The notes under the pieces are model-generated. The model saw only the letters and a program-made list of their open reading frames with translations, was not told the origin of the DNA and did no database searches. Below are positions 1-7,313 of a DNA stretch of 19,841 nucleotides, in pieces. A program made the translations under genes and the position numbers. How positions within the stretch are numbered: the first letter of the stretch is position 1; every line of letters begins with the position of its first letter. This stretch comes from Candidatus Woesearchaeota archaeon. Lineage in GTDB: Archaea; Nanobdellota; Nanobdellia; Woesearchaeales; JACPBV01. The stretch covers positions 1 through 19,841 of the forward strand of contig JACPBU010000107.1 of assembly GCA_016180165.1 (NCBI GenBank), in the 5' to 3' direction.

Positions 1-369
1 CCGCTTCGCCCCAGCATCTCTAGCCAGCTTCAGAAGTTTCTCCCCACTCTGCAGGTTCCTGCAGCACACGTGCAGGATAAACCCTTCCTGCTTGAGAAAC
101 AAGGCTCCGGATGGGACCACTTTCAAAGCCCTGAGAACACCACTAAACCTCACTTTCTCATGAGTAACAAAGACAAACCCGGTATCCTTCTTGATATGCT
201 TGGTCCTTTGCAGTATTAATATCCTGCCGGAGCATGAGCTGGTGGTGAAATAATCCAGATGCACATTGAGAAGTTCAACAAGCTCTTCAATACTCTTATC
301 GATGCTCCCCTTTTTGCTCTTGTCCAGCCTTCCAAGGCAGTCCTGCTTTTGCTTGTCAAAAATGTCCAT
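1..369 (-). CDS. taw3: tRNA wybutosine-synthesising protein 3 (Taw3/TYW3), C-terminus cut by window edge
   Basis: Taw3/TYW3 proteins are SAM-dependent methyltransferases that act on the wybutosine-type hypermodified guanosine at position 37 of tRNA-Phe, in the cytoplasm. The 123 visible residues carry the family signature in order: an N-terminal FDKQKQDCLGRLDKSKKGSID stretch, TTSSCSGRI (about residues 43-51), FVFVTHEKV (about 64-72) and FILHVCCRNLQSGEKLLKLA near the edge. The frame stays open to base 1, so the C-terminal half is outside the window. ATG at 369 was chosen because the family motif begins directly after it and a T/A-rich TATA-like element lies about 28 bases upstream, which fits a leaderless mRNA. 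The family call is firm; the activity is known for the family and not shown here. Confidence 0.9.
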   Translation of the reverse strand, partial: MDIFDKQKQDCLGRLDKSKKGSIDKSIEELVELLNVHLDYFTTSSCSGRILILQRTKHIKKDTGFVFVTHEKVRFSGVLRALKVVPSGALFLKQEGFILHVCCRNLQSGEKLLKLARDAGAKR

Positions 370-390
370 AAAGATATGTTAAAGCATAAT

Positions 391-402
391 CCATTAAAAA
401 AC
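391..402 (-). promoter_or_regulatory. TATA-like promoter of taw3
   Basis: On the minus strand GTTTTTTAATGG lies with its centre about 28 bases before the taw3 ATG. Archaeal TATA boxes sit about 26 bases before the transcription start, so the transcript would begin at or next to the ATG. Inferred from position and base composition only. Confidence 0.4.
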
Positions 403-443
403 TTTCCAGCAAAACCATCATTGACCTCGGATTATGAAAAAAG

Positions 444-1583
444 TCATGGTCTGATTGACGTCAGGTTATGCTCTATTTCGGGAAAACGGCGAAGAAATCC
501 CTCGACAGAGGCCTTAATCATTTCGACAGGATCAATCGCAGGAACAAAACTTCCCCGCCCATCGTATTCCCATAAAAAGCAACCCTTATGAAGCGATCTT
601 TTATGATCAATCTCATCTCTGAATGCATCATCAAAGCTAGGCGGGTCTGGGTGGGACATACTGTCTCGGTAGTATTCTTGACCAATTTCTTCTATAATCC
701 CCCATTCTACTGGATGTATAAAGAAGTCGTGTGAAAAGTCATCCGTGTCCGGGAAATTTAACTCCAATCCACCCGCATGGCATGATACCCCCTTTTGGTG
801 TAAGGCTATATATGTGCTTATTCCCCTATAAACAGCAGCCTTATCAATTTCATAAGTAAGATTGTCCTGTATCCTAACTTTCAACACCAGGTGTGGGATC
901 CCAGAGCTGCGAAAAGTCTCATAATCGGGCCAGCGAAAAAGACGCCAATCCATCTTTCTCATTTCTTCCGCTGCTTTCTCATAAATTTCTTTAGGAGATA
1001 AAATCACAACAAGCGTTGAAGCCCAATGCTGTTCCCTATAATTCTCACTTGATTCATTCGGACGATATTGGTTTGGGTTAGATACAAATGGAAAATCTGC
1101 TAACTCACACCATTGCATAGCGGGGAAGGTTGAAGCCATATACCGATAAGCCCCCTGAAATAAGGTTTCCAGATTAACGCCTTCAGTAACCTTTCTTGGA
1201 TCTTCTTCCATAGATTGATAAGTTTCCCGAAACGGGGCTTCTCTATCTTTATTCATACGCCGATCGTGATATTCCTGATATTCTGCATCTCCTTCTTCAA
1301 GGTATTTCAGATATACGGCACCTGCTTCTTCTATTGGGTTTTCAGATTTCCTGAACTCCTCTATTTTTGTCCTTGGATCTTTCATTCGCTCTATTTCTCT
1401 AATTGCCTCATTAACCCATTCTTCTGGAATTTTTTTCCAGTCAACCCTGTCAGGCTGCCCTTTCAGATGCATATATCCCGGTAAATTAGGGTTGACAGCT
1501 CCAGGCAAATGAGGGGACCAATGCACTGGTTTTTTAGGATTTGCGTAATAGTAGTCCCGCAACTTTACTGACGTTAGTTCCAT
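444..1583 (-). CDS. Hypothetical protein, 379 residues, family not recognised
   Basis: The product is an acidic, soluble-looking protein of 379 residues with no signal peptide or obvious membrane helix. It is rich in Tyr, Trp, Pro and Glu. The N-terminus (about residues 1-45) is Pro-rich with YYYANPKKPVHWSPHLPG. Residues about 60-150 are highly charged and probably helical. The second half has CHAGGLELNFPDTDDFSHDFF followed by EWGIIEEIGQEYYRD. I recognise no catalytic motif and assign no function. The ATG is supported by a TATA-like element about 28 bases upstream and by the absence of a leader, the same arrangement as taw3. It ends 74 bases before taw3 starts and probably has its own transcript. 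Confidence 0.75.
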   Translation of the reverse strand: MELTSVKLRDYYYANPKKPVHWSPHLPGAVNPNLPGYMHLKGQPDRVDWKKIPEEWVNEAIREIERMKDPRTKIEEFRKSENPIEEAGAVYLKYLEEGDAEYQEYHDRRMNKDREAPFRETYQSMEEDPRKVTEGVNLETLFQGAYRYMASTFPAMQWCELADFPFVSNPNQYRPNESSENYREQHWASTLVVILSPKEIYEKAAEEMRKMDWRLFRWPDYETFRSSGIPHLVLKVRIQDNLTYEIDKAAVYRGISTYIALHQKGVSCHAGGLELNFPDTDDFSHDFFIHPVEWGIIEEIGQEYYRDSMSHPDPPSFDDAFRDEIDHKRSLHKGCFLWEYDGRGSFVPAIDPVEMIKASVEGFLRRFPEIEHNLTSIRP

Positions 1584-1604
1584 ACAAGAGAAAGTATAAC
1601 TACG

Positions 1605-1618
1605 AATTTAAATAATTT
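1605..1618 (-). promoter_or_regulatory. TATA box for the 379-residue protein gene
   Basis: The minus strand reads AAATTATTTAAATTC here, centred about 28 bases before the ATG at 1583. This is the expected archaeal TATA spacing for a leaderless or nearly leaderless mRNA. It is AT-rich against its flanks, with no competing element nearby. Confidence 0.5.
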
Positions 1619-1686
1619 ATGGAAAAGGGGAGTTTTATTCGTAAAATTTATGGATTCAATGTTCCAACCTGAGGTGGTAAATTATC

Positions 1687-2490
1687 TCACTTCCACCCGA
1701 TAAATTTCTTCATGCGCTGGACAAACTCTTCAGCTTCCTTGTAATACCTATCAAACTCTTCACCCTTTACTTCAGTCAGTTCACGGTGGGTTATCATCTT
1801 GCTCAGCCGGTAGAAGTTCCTCATGATATGCACATACTTCTCTTCGATGAGCTTGTGCCTTGCCAGTTTGTCATGCAGCAGGTCTGCCACATGCTCGGGT
1901 GAGGGCGGAGTTTCCCCATGCTTCATCAGTGCTGCATGCGCCGCATCAATCACTGCCCAGTATAGATCGACAGTAGCCTGGAGGAGATGCCATTTTGAAT
2001 TATGGAGAGTATTGGGCGCTCTGATGTAGTATGTCCAGATTGCCTCTTCCGTCGGCCTGATCCTCCCTCTCCGCAGCAATTCCTGCACGGGCTCAAAAAA
2101 GCCGCTGTCAAGGAGTGCAACGCCATCACGCAGGATGTTGATTGCGACGGGATCCCCATTCCTCAGGTAGTCCCAGAAAGAGCTGAAGCGTATTGTGGTG
2201 ATGTGCAGCCGGACAGAATTTTTGGCTATGAGCTTCTGCACAATAATCCTGTAAGCTTCCGTCAGGTCATCAGTAAGGTTGAGCGAGAGGTCATCGATGA
2301 CCATCAGCACATCTAAATCGCTGTGCGGCCCTTTTGTCCTCCTTGCGGTGCTGCCGAACAGCACAACCGCTTTGACAAATTTCCCAAACTCTTTGATAGC
2401 ATCTCTGGTGAAGCGGTAGCAGATGTCTATATCGGTCTGCTTGTAGAGCTCTAAATTGGGATTTATTTTCCTGTCAAGGTTCATCCTCAT
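1687..2490 (-). CDS. MNT-type nucleotidyltransferase with C-terminal helical (HEPN-like) domain
   Basis: This is a pol-beta superfamily minimal nucleotidyltransferase. Using the start chosen here, the catalytic motif AVVLFGSTARRTKGPHSDLD lies near residues 40-60, with the Gly-Ser pair and the SDLDV aspartates that bind metal and NTP. A further acidic strand follows (RLHITTIRFSSF). The last 150 residues are helical and contain RLSKMITH, an R-x6-H arrangement like the HEPN RNase motif, so this may be an MNT-HEPN fusion; that is tentative. The frame is open back to 2571, but ATG 2490 is preferred: a TTTATATAA box lies about 50 bases upstream inside the longer frame, so a start at 2571 would precede transcription, and GTGGGGAAT precedes 2490. 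It ends 104 bases before the 379-residue gene begins. Substrate unknown. Confidence 0.75.
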   Translation of the reverse strand: MRMNLDRKINPNLELYKQTDIDICYRFTRDAIKEFGKFVKAVVLFGSTARRTKGPHSDLDVLMVIDDLSLNLTDDLTEAYRIIVQKLIAKNSVRLHITTIRFSSFWDYLRNGDPVAINILRDGVALLDSGFFEPVQELLRRGRIRPTEEAIWTYYIRAPNTLHNSKWHLLQATVDLYWAVIDAAHAALMKHGETPPSPEHVADLLHDKLARHKLIEEKYVHIMRNFYRLSKMITHRELTEVKGEEFDRYYKEAEEFVQRMKKFIGWK

Positions 2491-2535
2491 TGTCGATTCC
2501 CCACAATTTTTTCCCCATCGAATCGTAACAAGCAC

Positions 2536-2546
2536 ATTATATAAAG
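2536..2546. promoter_or_regulatory. Shared TATA element between divergent genes
   Basis: CATTATATAAA (plus strand) is nearly symmetric and sits between the minus-strand nucleotidyltransferase (start 2490) and the plus-strand DUF483-like gene. On the minus strand it reads TTTATATAATG, which would place transcription near 2515 and give a leader of about 25 bases. On the plus strand it would place transcription near 2567, upstream of the ATG at 2604. It could serve both genes. Confidence 0.5.
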
Positions 2547-2603
2547 GTTTATGACTATTTGAGAATAACAACCATAATAAAGGTAAAGGGATTTAAGGGT
2601 CGT

Positions 2604-3676
2604 ATGATGGGTTATTGGAGCGAGCTCTTGGGTTCAAACATAAAGGCGATGGAGATTCTTGCCGTTAAGGAAGGCATCAAGCCCTGTGCAAGGATTATGG
2701 CCAGCGAGGATTCCTTGCCCTCCCTAAAAAAAGAGTTGGATGGTATTGGCCTTGCTTGCTCATTCTCAGGATTTAAGGTGATAAAGGATCATGTCTCCAG
2801 AATTGCAGCAGGTGCAGAGGGTAGAGCCGGTGCAGAAGTTGGAACAAGTTCAGATAGTGCAGCAGGGAGAGCAAGTTCAGATAGTGCAGCAGGGAGAGCA
2901 AGTTCAGATAGTGCAGCAGGGAGAGCAAGTTCAGATAGTGCAGAGATAGTGCAGCAGGGAGAGCAAGTTCAGATAGTGCAGCAGGGAGAGCAAGTTCAGA
3001 TGGTAAGGCAAGTGCAACAGTTGCATCATATTATTCTGATACAGGCTCAACCATACCTATTGATGCGAAGGAGCATGGCCATCTTTTTGTTTACATAGCT
3101 AAAGGCCAAAAAACCGCCGATGCGGCGAAGCGCTTTGAGAATGCAGGCAGCCATACAGCACTGGGAGCTCTCCTGGGCTATCCGGAATGCTGCACAAGAT
3201 TTTTTGATGAGAACATGGGCAGGAATCCTTCGCACCTTGATTTCACTCTGGCAGCCCTTAAGGGCTCAACAGGCTTCCAATTCCCCTATCAGATGAATAT
3301 CGCAGCAAGGCATTTTGACATTTCGCTGCTTAGCCACTTCCCCTGCTCATTCAACTGCCAGCCCTCTCTTGAGATTGCCAAAAAGAATCTCCAGATGATG
3401 CAGCAGCTTGATCCCAGCCTTTCCACAGAATTTGAAGAAGCTCTGAAGACAGCAGTGATATACACTGAAAGCCAGGGCGTCTTTCTTCTCAAAAACCCAA
3501 GGATGGAGGATGGCGTGGAGGGAGACAGGCTTTATTATAATGGTTTGATGGGAACCAAAGACAACCAGCTCTGCCAGGTGTTAAGAGTCGAAGATTTCAT
3601 AAAAATAAAAAACAAAGGAAGGATAGTGATTTCGGGTCTTGAGATAAAAAACATAGGGATAATGATTTTTCGATGA
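2604..3676 (+). pseudogene. DUF483-like protein gene, frameshifted inside a coding tandem repeat
   Basis: Two frames together make one protein. The 5' part (open from a TTG at 2559, with ATGs at 2604 and 2607) reads YWSELLGSNIKAMEILAVKE, then a low-complexity linker of SSDSAAGRA repeats, and stops at 3098. The 3' part, in another frame, continues the same repeat peptide from about 2966, then IDAKEHGHLFVYIAKGQKTA, LGALLGYPECCTRFFDEN, LLSHFPCSFNCQPSLEIAKK, and ends at 3676. The GYPECC and HFPCSFNC cysteine motifs resemble the uncharacterised archaeal family DUF483. The shift comes from an 11-base duplication in the fourth repeat unit. Removing 11 bases restores a single frame of about 353 residues. 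ATG 2604 is preferred because the TTG would precede the expected transcription start. It may be a pseudogene, a phase-off allele or an assembly error. Function unknown. Confidence 0.7.
2846..3001 (+). repeat. 27-base coding tandem repeat with an 11-base internal duplication
   Basis: Units start at 2846, 2873, 2900, 2927 and 2965, followed by a partial unit at 2992-3001. Intact units are identical to each other and each encodes the nine residues SSDSAAGRA. The fourth unit is 38 bases long because AGATAGTGCAG is repeated (2933-2943 and 2944-2954). Since 27 is a multiple of three and 11 is not, this unit alone switches the reading frame. Confidence 0.95.
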
Positions 3677-3730
3677 TAGGCTAAACTACCGGGTACTGAA
3701 GTCCGCTAATAATTCTTTCCTATCCCGAGC

Positions 3731-4267
3731 CTAAACCCCGGAATATAAACTGAATTTCATCCCATCAACATCAATCTCCCTTTCCTTTGCCAGTTTTTCA
3801 GGATGAAAATGATTTCCCATAACGATTAATTTCCCCTTCATTTCCTTCAAAAGCTTCTGCTCTGTCCCCCTGCTCAAAGGCTTGTCTGGATTGATAAAGA
3901 TTGCCTCATACGCCGAAAGGTCATGCTCATGGAAATCCTTGTTGAAGAACCGGACATTTCCCATGCCAAGCTTCTGGGCAATCTCAATTGCCTTCTGGTG
4001 CAGCCCCTCATGATATTCGATGCCGTGTGCGCTCTCGCAAAACAGCGACGCAAGCAGAGTAACTCTCCCATCGCCGCTGCCTATATCGATAAAACTCCTG
4101 AACTGTTTCAGCTTGAGCTTATGGAATGCCCGATAGGCCTCATCGATGCTGGAAGGCCCCCAAAATCCAATCTTCGTGTCAAAAAGAGGCAGTTTCCCCT
4201 TTCCCAGCAATGACTGCACATAAGATGCATACTCTGATTTTATAGAATCAAAAAGCTTATGCTTCAT
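3731..4267 (-). CDS. Class I SAM-dependent methyltransferase, small
   Basis: The 178-residue Rossmann methyltransferase has motif I FIDIGSGDGRV at residues 59-69, an acidic motif II GIEYHE (82-87, Glu84 for the SAM ribose), a motif III region KDFHEHDL (110-117) and motif IV AIFINPDKP (122-130). There is no fused substrate domain, so the target (protein, RNA or small molecule) cannot be told. The frame is open upstream to a TTG at 4330. The ATG at 4267 is chosen because a strong GGGGAGGGG ribosome site lies just before it and the protein begins naturally with MKHKLFDSIKSEY. It is convergent with the DUF483-like gene, with a 54-base gap. The region upstream holds two degraded copies of its own ribosome site and start. 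Confidence 0.8.
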   Translation of the reverse strand: MKHKLFDSIKSEYASYVQSLLGKGKLPLFDTKIGFWGPSSIDEAYRAFHKLKLKQFRSFIDIGSGDGRVTLLASLFCESAHGIEYHEGLHQKAIEIAQKLGMGNVRFFNKDFHEHDLSAYEAIFINPDKPLSRGTEQKLLKEMKGKLIVMGNHFHPEKLAKEREIDVDGMKFSLYSGV

Positions 4268-4445
4268 GCTTCCCCTCCCCCGCCTTATTAGGTTTGACAG
4301 AATAATTATGCCCCTCCTTGATAAGATCAAATAGTTTATGCCTCATGTTCTCTTCCCTCATATTTATTAGGCCTAAATTAAGCTTTACAAAAGGATCTTG
4401 CCCTGTTGGAATCAAACAGCCTACGCCTCACGCTGCTCTTTCCTC
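4245..4445 (-). repeat. Triplicated ribosome-site/start segment upstream of the methyltransferase
   Basis: Three related segments occur in a row on the minus strand: 4445-4408 (GAGGAAAGAGCAGC then GTGAGGCGTAGGCTGTTTGA), 4359-4325 (GAGGGAAGAGAAC then ATGAGGCATAAACTATTTGA) and 4280-4245 (GGGGAGGGGAAGC then ATGAAGCATAAGCTTTTTGA). The last is the real methyltransferase start. Periods are 85 and 79 bases, and the two inter-copy spacers share CCTAATAA. The first copy overlaps the end of the 158-residue gene. The middle copy opens a 29-codon reading frame (4346-4257) whose TAA lies just inside the methyltransferase start, so coupled translation is possible. Confidence 0.75.
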
Positions 4446-4897
4446 AGTTTATAGATGATGCCTATCGAGGCAACAGCAAGATTCGCAACTTCCTCAGTCG
4501 TGCTTATATATTTAGCCTTTTGCAATCTCTCCCCGAGCTCATCGACCACAAGGGGATTGATTTCCTCGCCCATAGACATCGCTTCTTTGAGCCCTTCGTA
4601 AGCGGCTTCGACGAAATACCTGACATTTTCAGAGGTGACATCTTCCTGTGCGACGGCCTCAAGCTTGAAAGGCACTTCACCTTCTCCCCTGAAAAGCCTG
4701 GTGATGTCGACTTCATGCTGCTCAGGAACAGCAACCTGCTCAAGGAACCGGTCTCTTGAAATCTGCTGTTCTGTCTCGCCGATAAGCTTGTCCGCTTCCT
4801 CTATTTCCTTCTTATTTTTTTCCTGGAGCTCCTTGAGTTTTTTGATTCTCTCTCCCGGAACAAGCTTGCGCATCTCTTCAACCGAGGTTTCTGCCAT
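4421..4897 (-). CDS. Hypothetical coiled-coil protein, 158 residues
   Basis: No family is recognised. Residues about 14-50 (RIKKLKELQEKNKKEIEEAD and onward) look like a charged coiled coil. The remainder is a compact acidic helical domain with DVTSENVRYFVEAAYEGLKE and LAVASIGIIYKLRKEQ. There is no signal peptide or membrane helix. ATG at 4897 is preceded by AGGTGAT with five bases of spacing, matching the archaeal anti-SD sequence well. It lies downstream of the 748-residue gene on the same strand with a 165-base gap, so it may be co-transcribed with that gene or use the TATA box just after it. Neighbourhood alone suggests it could work with the 748- and 484-residue proteins. Confidence 0.75.
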   Translation of the reverse strand: MAETSVEEMRKLVPGERIKKLKELQEKNKKEIEEADKLIGETEQQISRDRFLEQVAVPEQHEVDITRLFRGEGEVPFKLEAVAQEDVTSENVRYFVEAAYEGLKEAMSMGEEINPLVVDELGERLQKAKYISTTEEVANLAVASIGIIYKLRKEQREA

Positions 4898-5052
4898 GCC
4901 TTATCACCTAACGCAATATGAAAAAACTGCCATACACTAAGTAACATCTCTTAAACAACAATCATCCACCCTTACAATGGGAAAGGCATATTCACCGCCC
5001 TTTTATTTCAACCCCGAGGATAATCCTGAAATAGAGAGAAAATAGCTCTGGA

Positions 5053-5061
5053 ATTTATAAA
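5053..5061 (-). promoter_or_regulatory. Possible TATA box for the 158-residue protein gene
   Basis: The minus strand has TTTATAAAT directly after the stop codon of the 748-residue gene. Transcription would start near 5030 and give a leader of about 130 bases, which is long for an archaeal gene, so use of this box is uncertain. The rest of the 165-base gap holds nothing else I can identify. Confidence 0.3.
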
Positions 5062-5062
5062 C

Positions 5063-7309
5063 CTATTCCAAGGGAACCTGGCTCCACAGAGTCCAGTCAT
5101 TTGATGGGGCGTAAGCGCCGAAAGTGTATTGAGGAGGCTCGACCTGCCCGAAATAGCTGTACATCACCCCGGTCCATGTCTGGGGCGCCCGTGGAGCCCC
5201 GAAGCCAGCCCCATATATCGGGCTTCCGAGATACCTCCAGGTCTTCATGAGCCCATGGAAATCGCTCAGGTCAGCCGAAGCATCTGCCCCCGGCTCAGTG
5301 GTGATGGCTTTGTCATATCCGTATTTTTTAAGAAGCCCCATCACTTCCTTGATAGGTGCATTTCCCTGTCCCGGCGCCAGATGGTCATCCCAATACCCCA
5401 GATTATCGACAAGGTGCATATTCCCAATCATCTTGTTCTTCAGAAGATCCTCAAACTGCTGCAGATACCATTTCTTGAACTCAGATTCATTTTCCTCGGG
5501 CCCTTTCCCGGGGATTTCGACCCAATACTTCCTCCATAAGTTCATGTGGGCCGTATCGAAAGTAGCTTTGACATGAGTCTCTGCAATCTTTCTCGCCTCC
5601 TCCTTGGATATCCCTTCAATCTTGTATGGATTTTTTCCCCGCCTCCCTTCATCCGATGTAGTAGGATAACCCTGCTGCTCCCCATAAAGAATCTGGTCTT
5701 CAGTGAGCATCTCAACCATCTTCTCCCGTATTTTTCCTATAACCCATTTCAATTCCTGCGGGTGGCATCCGAACCGGTCAGGAAAGATATTCTCCACAGT
5801 CAGGGTTATCGGGTTGCCCGGATCCTTGCTCCTCCTCATCGCATGGATTGCGGCCATCGCATAGAGCTGCGTCGCAACTTTCTCAAACCGCTTGATAGGT
5901 GTGATAAGGTGCTGTTTTGTCTCGGCAGTATCCCTTGCCCTCCCTTCCTGGGTATAGCCGGCAAGCCGCTCATACTCCAGTGATGCTTCAAGGTCTCTTA
6001 TCTGCTTATCGATGACATCGACAGGGTCTTTGGTTTCCGGCGGGATGATGCCCCCGGTGATTCTCGCAAAGTTGTCATCCTGCCGTGCAATCTTCCACCT
6101 GTCTTCGACAGGCGTCTTTGCGACAAGGTCAGCATAGAACTCCCTTGCCTTCCTCAGCTTCCCTAAGAACTCAAGATTCTCTTTGATGCGCTGCGTAAAC
6201 TGCAGGGCATATCCCCGGGAGTAGCCCTCATCAGACTCAAGCGTCGCTCTCAGGTACATTTCCTCAGGATAAACTTTATTGTAAAAAAACTCTTTGTCTT
6301 CATACCATTCCTTTCCATATTTGGTTTTGTAGTTCTTCTTGAGCCACTCATTATACTCGATTGCCTCCTCCTGGAAATAATAAAAGTCTTTTTTCTCCAC
6401 CTTGAACCTTCGCTCTTTGTTGTCATACACCGGAACTCTTCCTTTTACAGGCTCATAGACATTCTCATCTTTGATCTTTCTCCCTTCATAATCTAGATAA
6501 TCTCCCCCAAACACAAGGTTTCCCTCTTCGTCATATTTTTTCCCTTTTATCCTGACAGGATTGCCATCCTGATCCATGCCATCCTTATCGCTGTCAGCCC
6601 TGAGCCAGACGGGATAATTGACTGTTCTGCTCTTGCTTACCTGCTCATATATCCTTGAATCCCTGTCATCGATGAGCTTGAACTGGGCATCGAAGACCTC
6701 TCTTGGATGCTGGCGGAACATGTTTCTTTTTGTCCCTTCAAGATCCCAACCTAAGTTTCTCTTCTTTCCGCCAGTCTCGTCATCGATGACCATGTCAGTC
6801 ATTGGCCTTTCCCATTCTCCGGTATGCACGACCACGCTGCCCCCCCCGGCAGTATCAGCTGCAAAGTCTATCGCTGATTTGATTTCTGAAAGGTCCTGCG
6901 TTGCGCTCTCGATGGAGAAATTTCCCCTTTCATCCCTGCCCATCATGCCCATGATATTGTAGGCTGAGTGCGTCGTCAGCTTGACCTCATTGAGCTTTGC
7001 GATCTCTCTGATAGCCTGCCGCTGGTCTTCGCCGAACTGCCCCGCAGTCATCGCCCCTCTGCCTCCCTGGTATTTTGCAGGAAACCCTATCTCGATGCTT
7101 CCGACACCCATCCTGATTTTTGAATAGATGCCTGCAACATTCTGCGCGCTGATGCCCATCGGCACGCTCATCCCTACATCCCTGACGCTGGGCGGGGTGA
7201 AGGGAGGATGCTCTTTTGGGAGCCCTTCTTCATACATTTGGGGATCCATCGCATTCTGGTAAGTCGCCATAGGGCTGTTCCCATACATCCTGTTGTTTGA
7301 AAATTGCAT
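5063..7309 (-). CDS. Endonuclease IV-like TIM-barrel protein with a large insertion
   Basis: Endonuclease IV cuts abasic DNA with three zinc ions held by nine residues. All nine can be placed in order in this 748-residue protein: H114 (LTTHSAYN), H162 (VVHTGEW), E506 (LTVENIFP), D585 and H588 (FDTAHMNL), H632 (NMHLVDN), D641 and H643 (WDDHLAPGQGN) and E672 (TTEPGAD). Spacing between ligands matches E. coli Nfo except between H162 and E506 (344 residues against 36) and between E506 and D585 (79 against 34). The insertion, about residues 168-490, is charged, with repeated Tyr/Lys/Glu stretches. The N-terminal 40 residues are disordered and Met/Asn/Gln-rich; the C-terminus after 695 is Gly/Pro/Tyr-rich. 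GGTGA overlaps the stop of the 484-residue gene four bases upstream, so translation is coupled. A sugar isomerase-like role in the same superfamily is the alternative. Confidence 0.8.
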   Translation of the reverse strand: MQFSNNRMYGNSPMATYQNAMDPQMYEEGLPKEHPPFTPPSVRDVGMSVPMGISAQNVAGIYSKIRMGVGSIEIGFPAKYQGGRGAMTAGQFGEDQRQAIREIAKLNEVKLTTHSAYNIMGMMGRDERGNFSIESATQDLSEIKSAIDFAADTAGGGSVVVHTGEWERPMTDMVIDDETGGKKRNLGWDLEGTKRNMFRQHPREVFDAQFKLIDDRDSRIYEQVSKSRTVNYPVWLRADSDKDGMDQDGNPVRIKGKKYDEEGNLVFGGDYLDYEGRKIKDENVYEPVKGRVPVYDNKERRFKVEKKDFYYFQEEAIEYNEWLKKNYKTKYGKEWYEDKEFFYNKVYPEEMYLRATLESDEGYSRGYALQFTQRIKENLEFLGKLRKAREFYADLVAKTPVEDRWKIARQDDNFARITGGIIPPETKDPVDVIDKQIRDLEASLEYERLAGYTQEGRARDTAETKQHLITPIKRFEKVATQLYAMAAIHAMRRSKDPGNPITLTVENIFPDRFGCHPQELKWVIGKIREKMVEMLTEDQILYGEQQGYPTTSDEGRRGKNPYKIEGISKEEARKIAETHVKATFDTAHMNLWRKYWVEIPGKGPEENESEFKKWYLQQFEDLLKNKMIGNMHLVDNLGYWDDHLAPGQGNAPIKEVMGLLKKYGYDKAITTEPGADASADLSDFHGLMKTWRYLGSPIYGAGFGAPRAPQTWTGVMYSYFGQVEPPQYTFGAYAPSNDWTLWSQVPLE

Positions 7310-7313
7310 AGTC

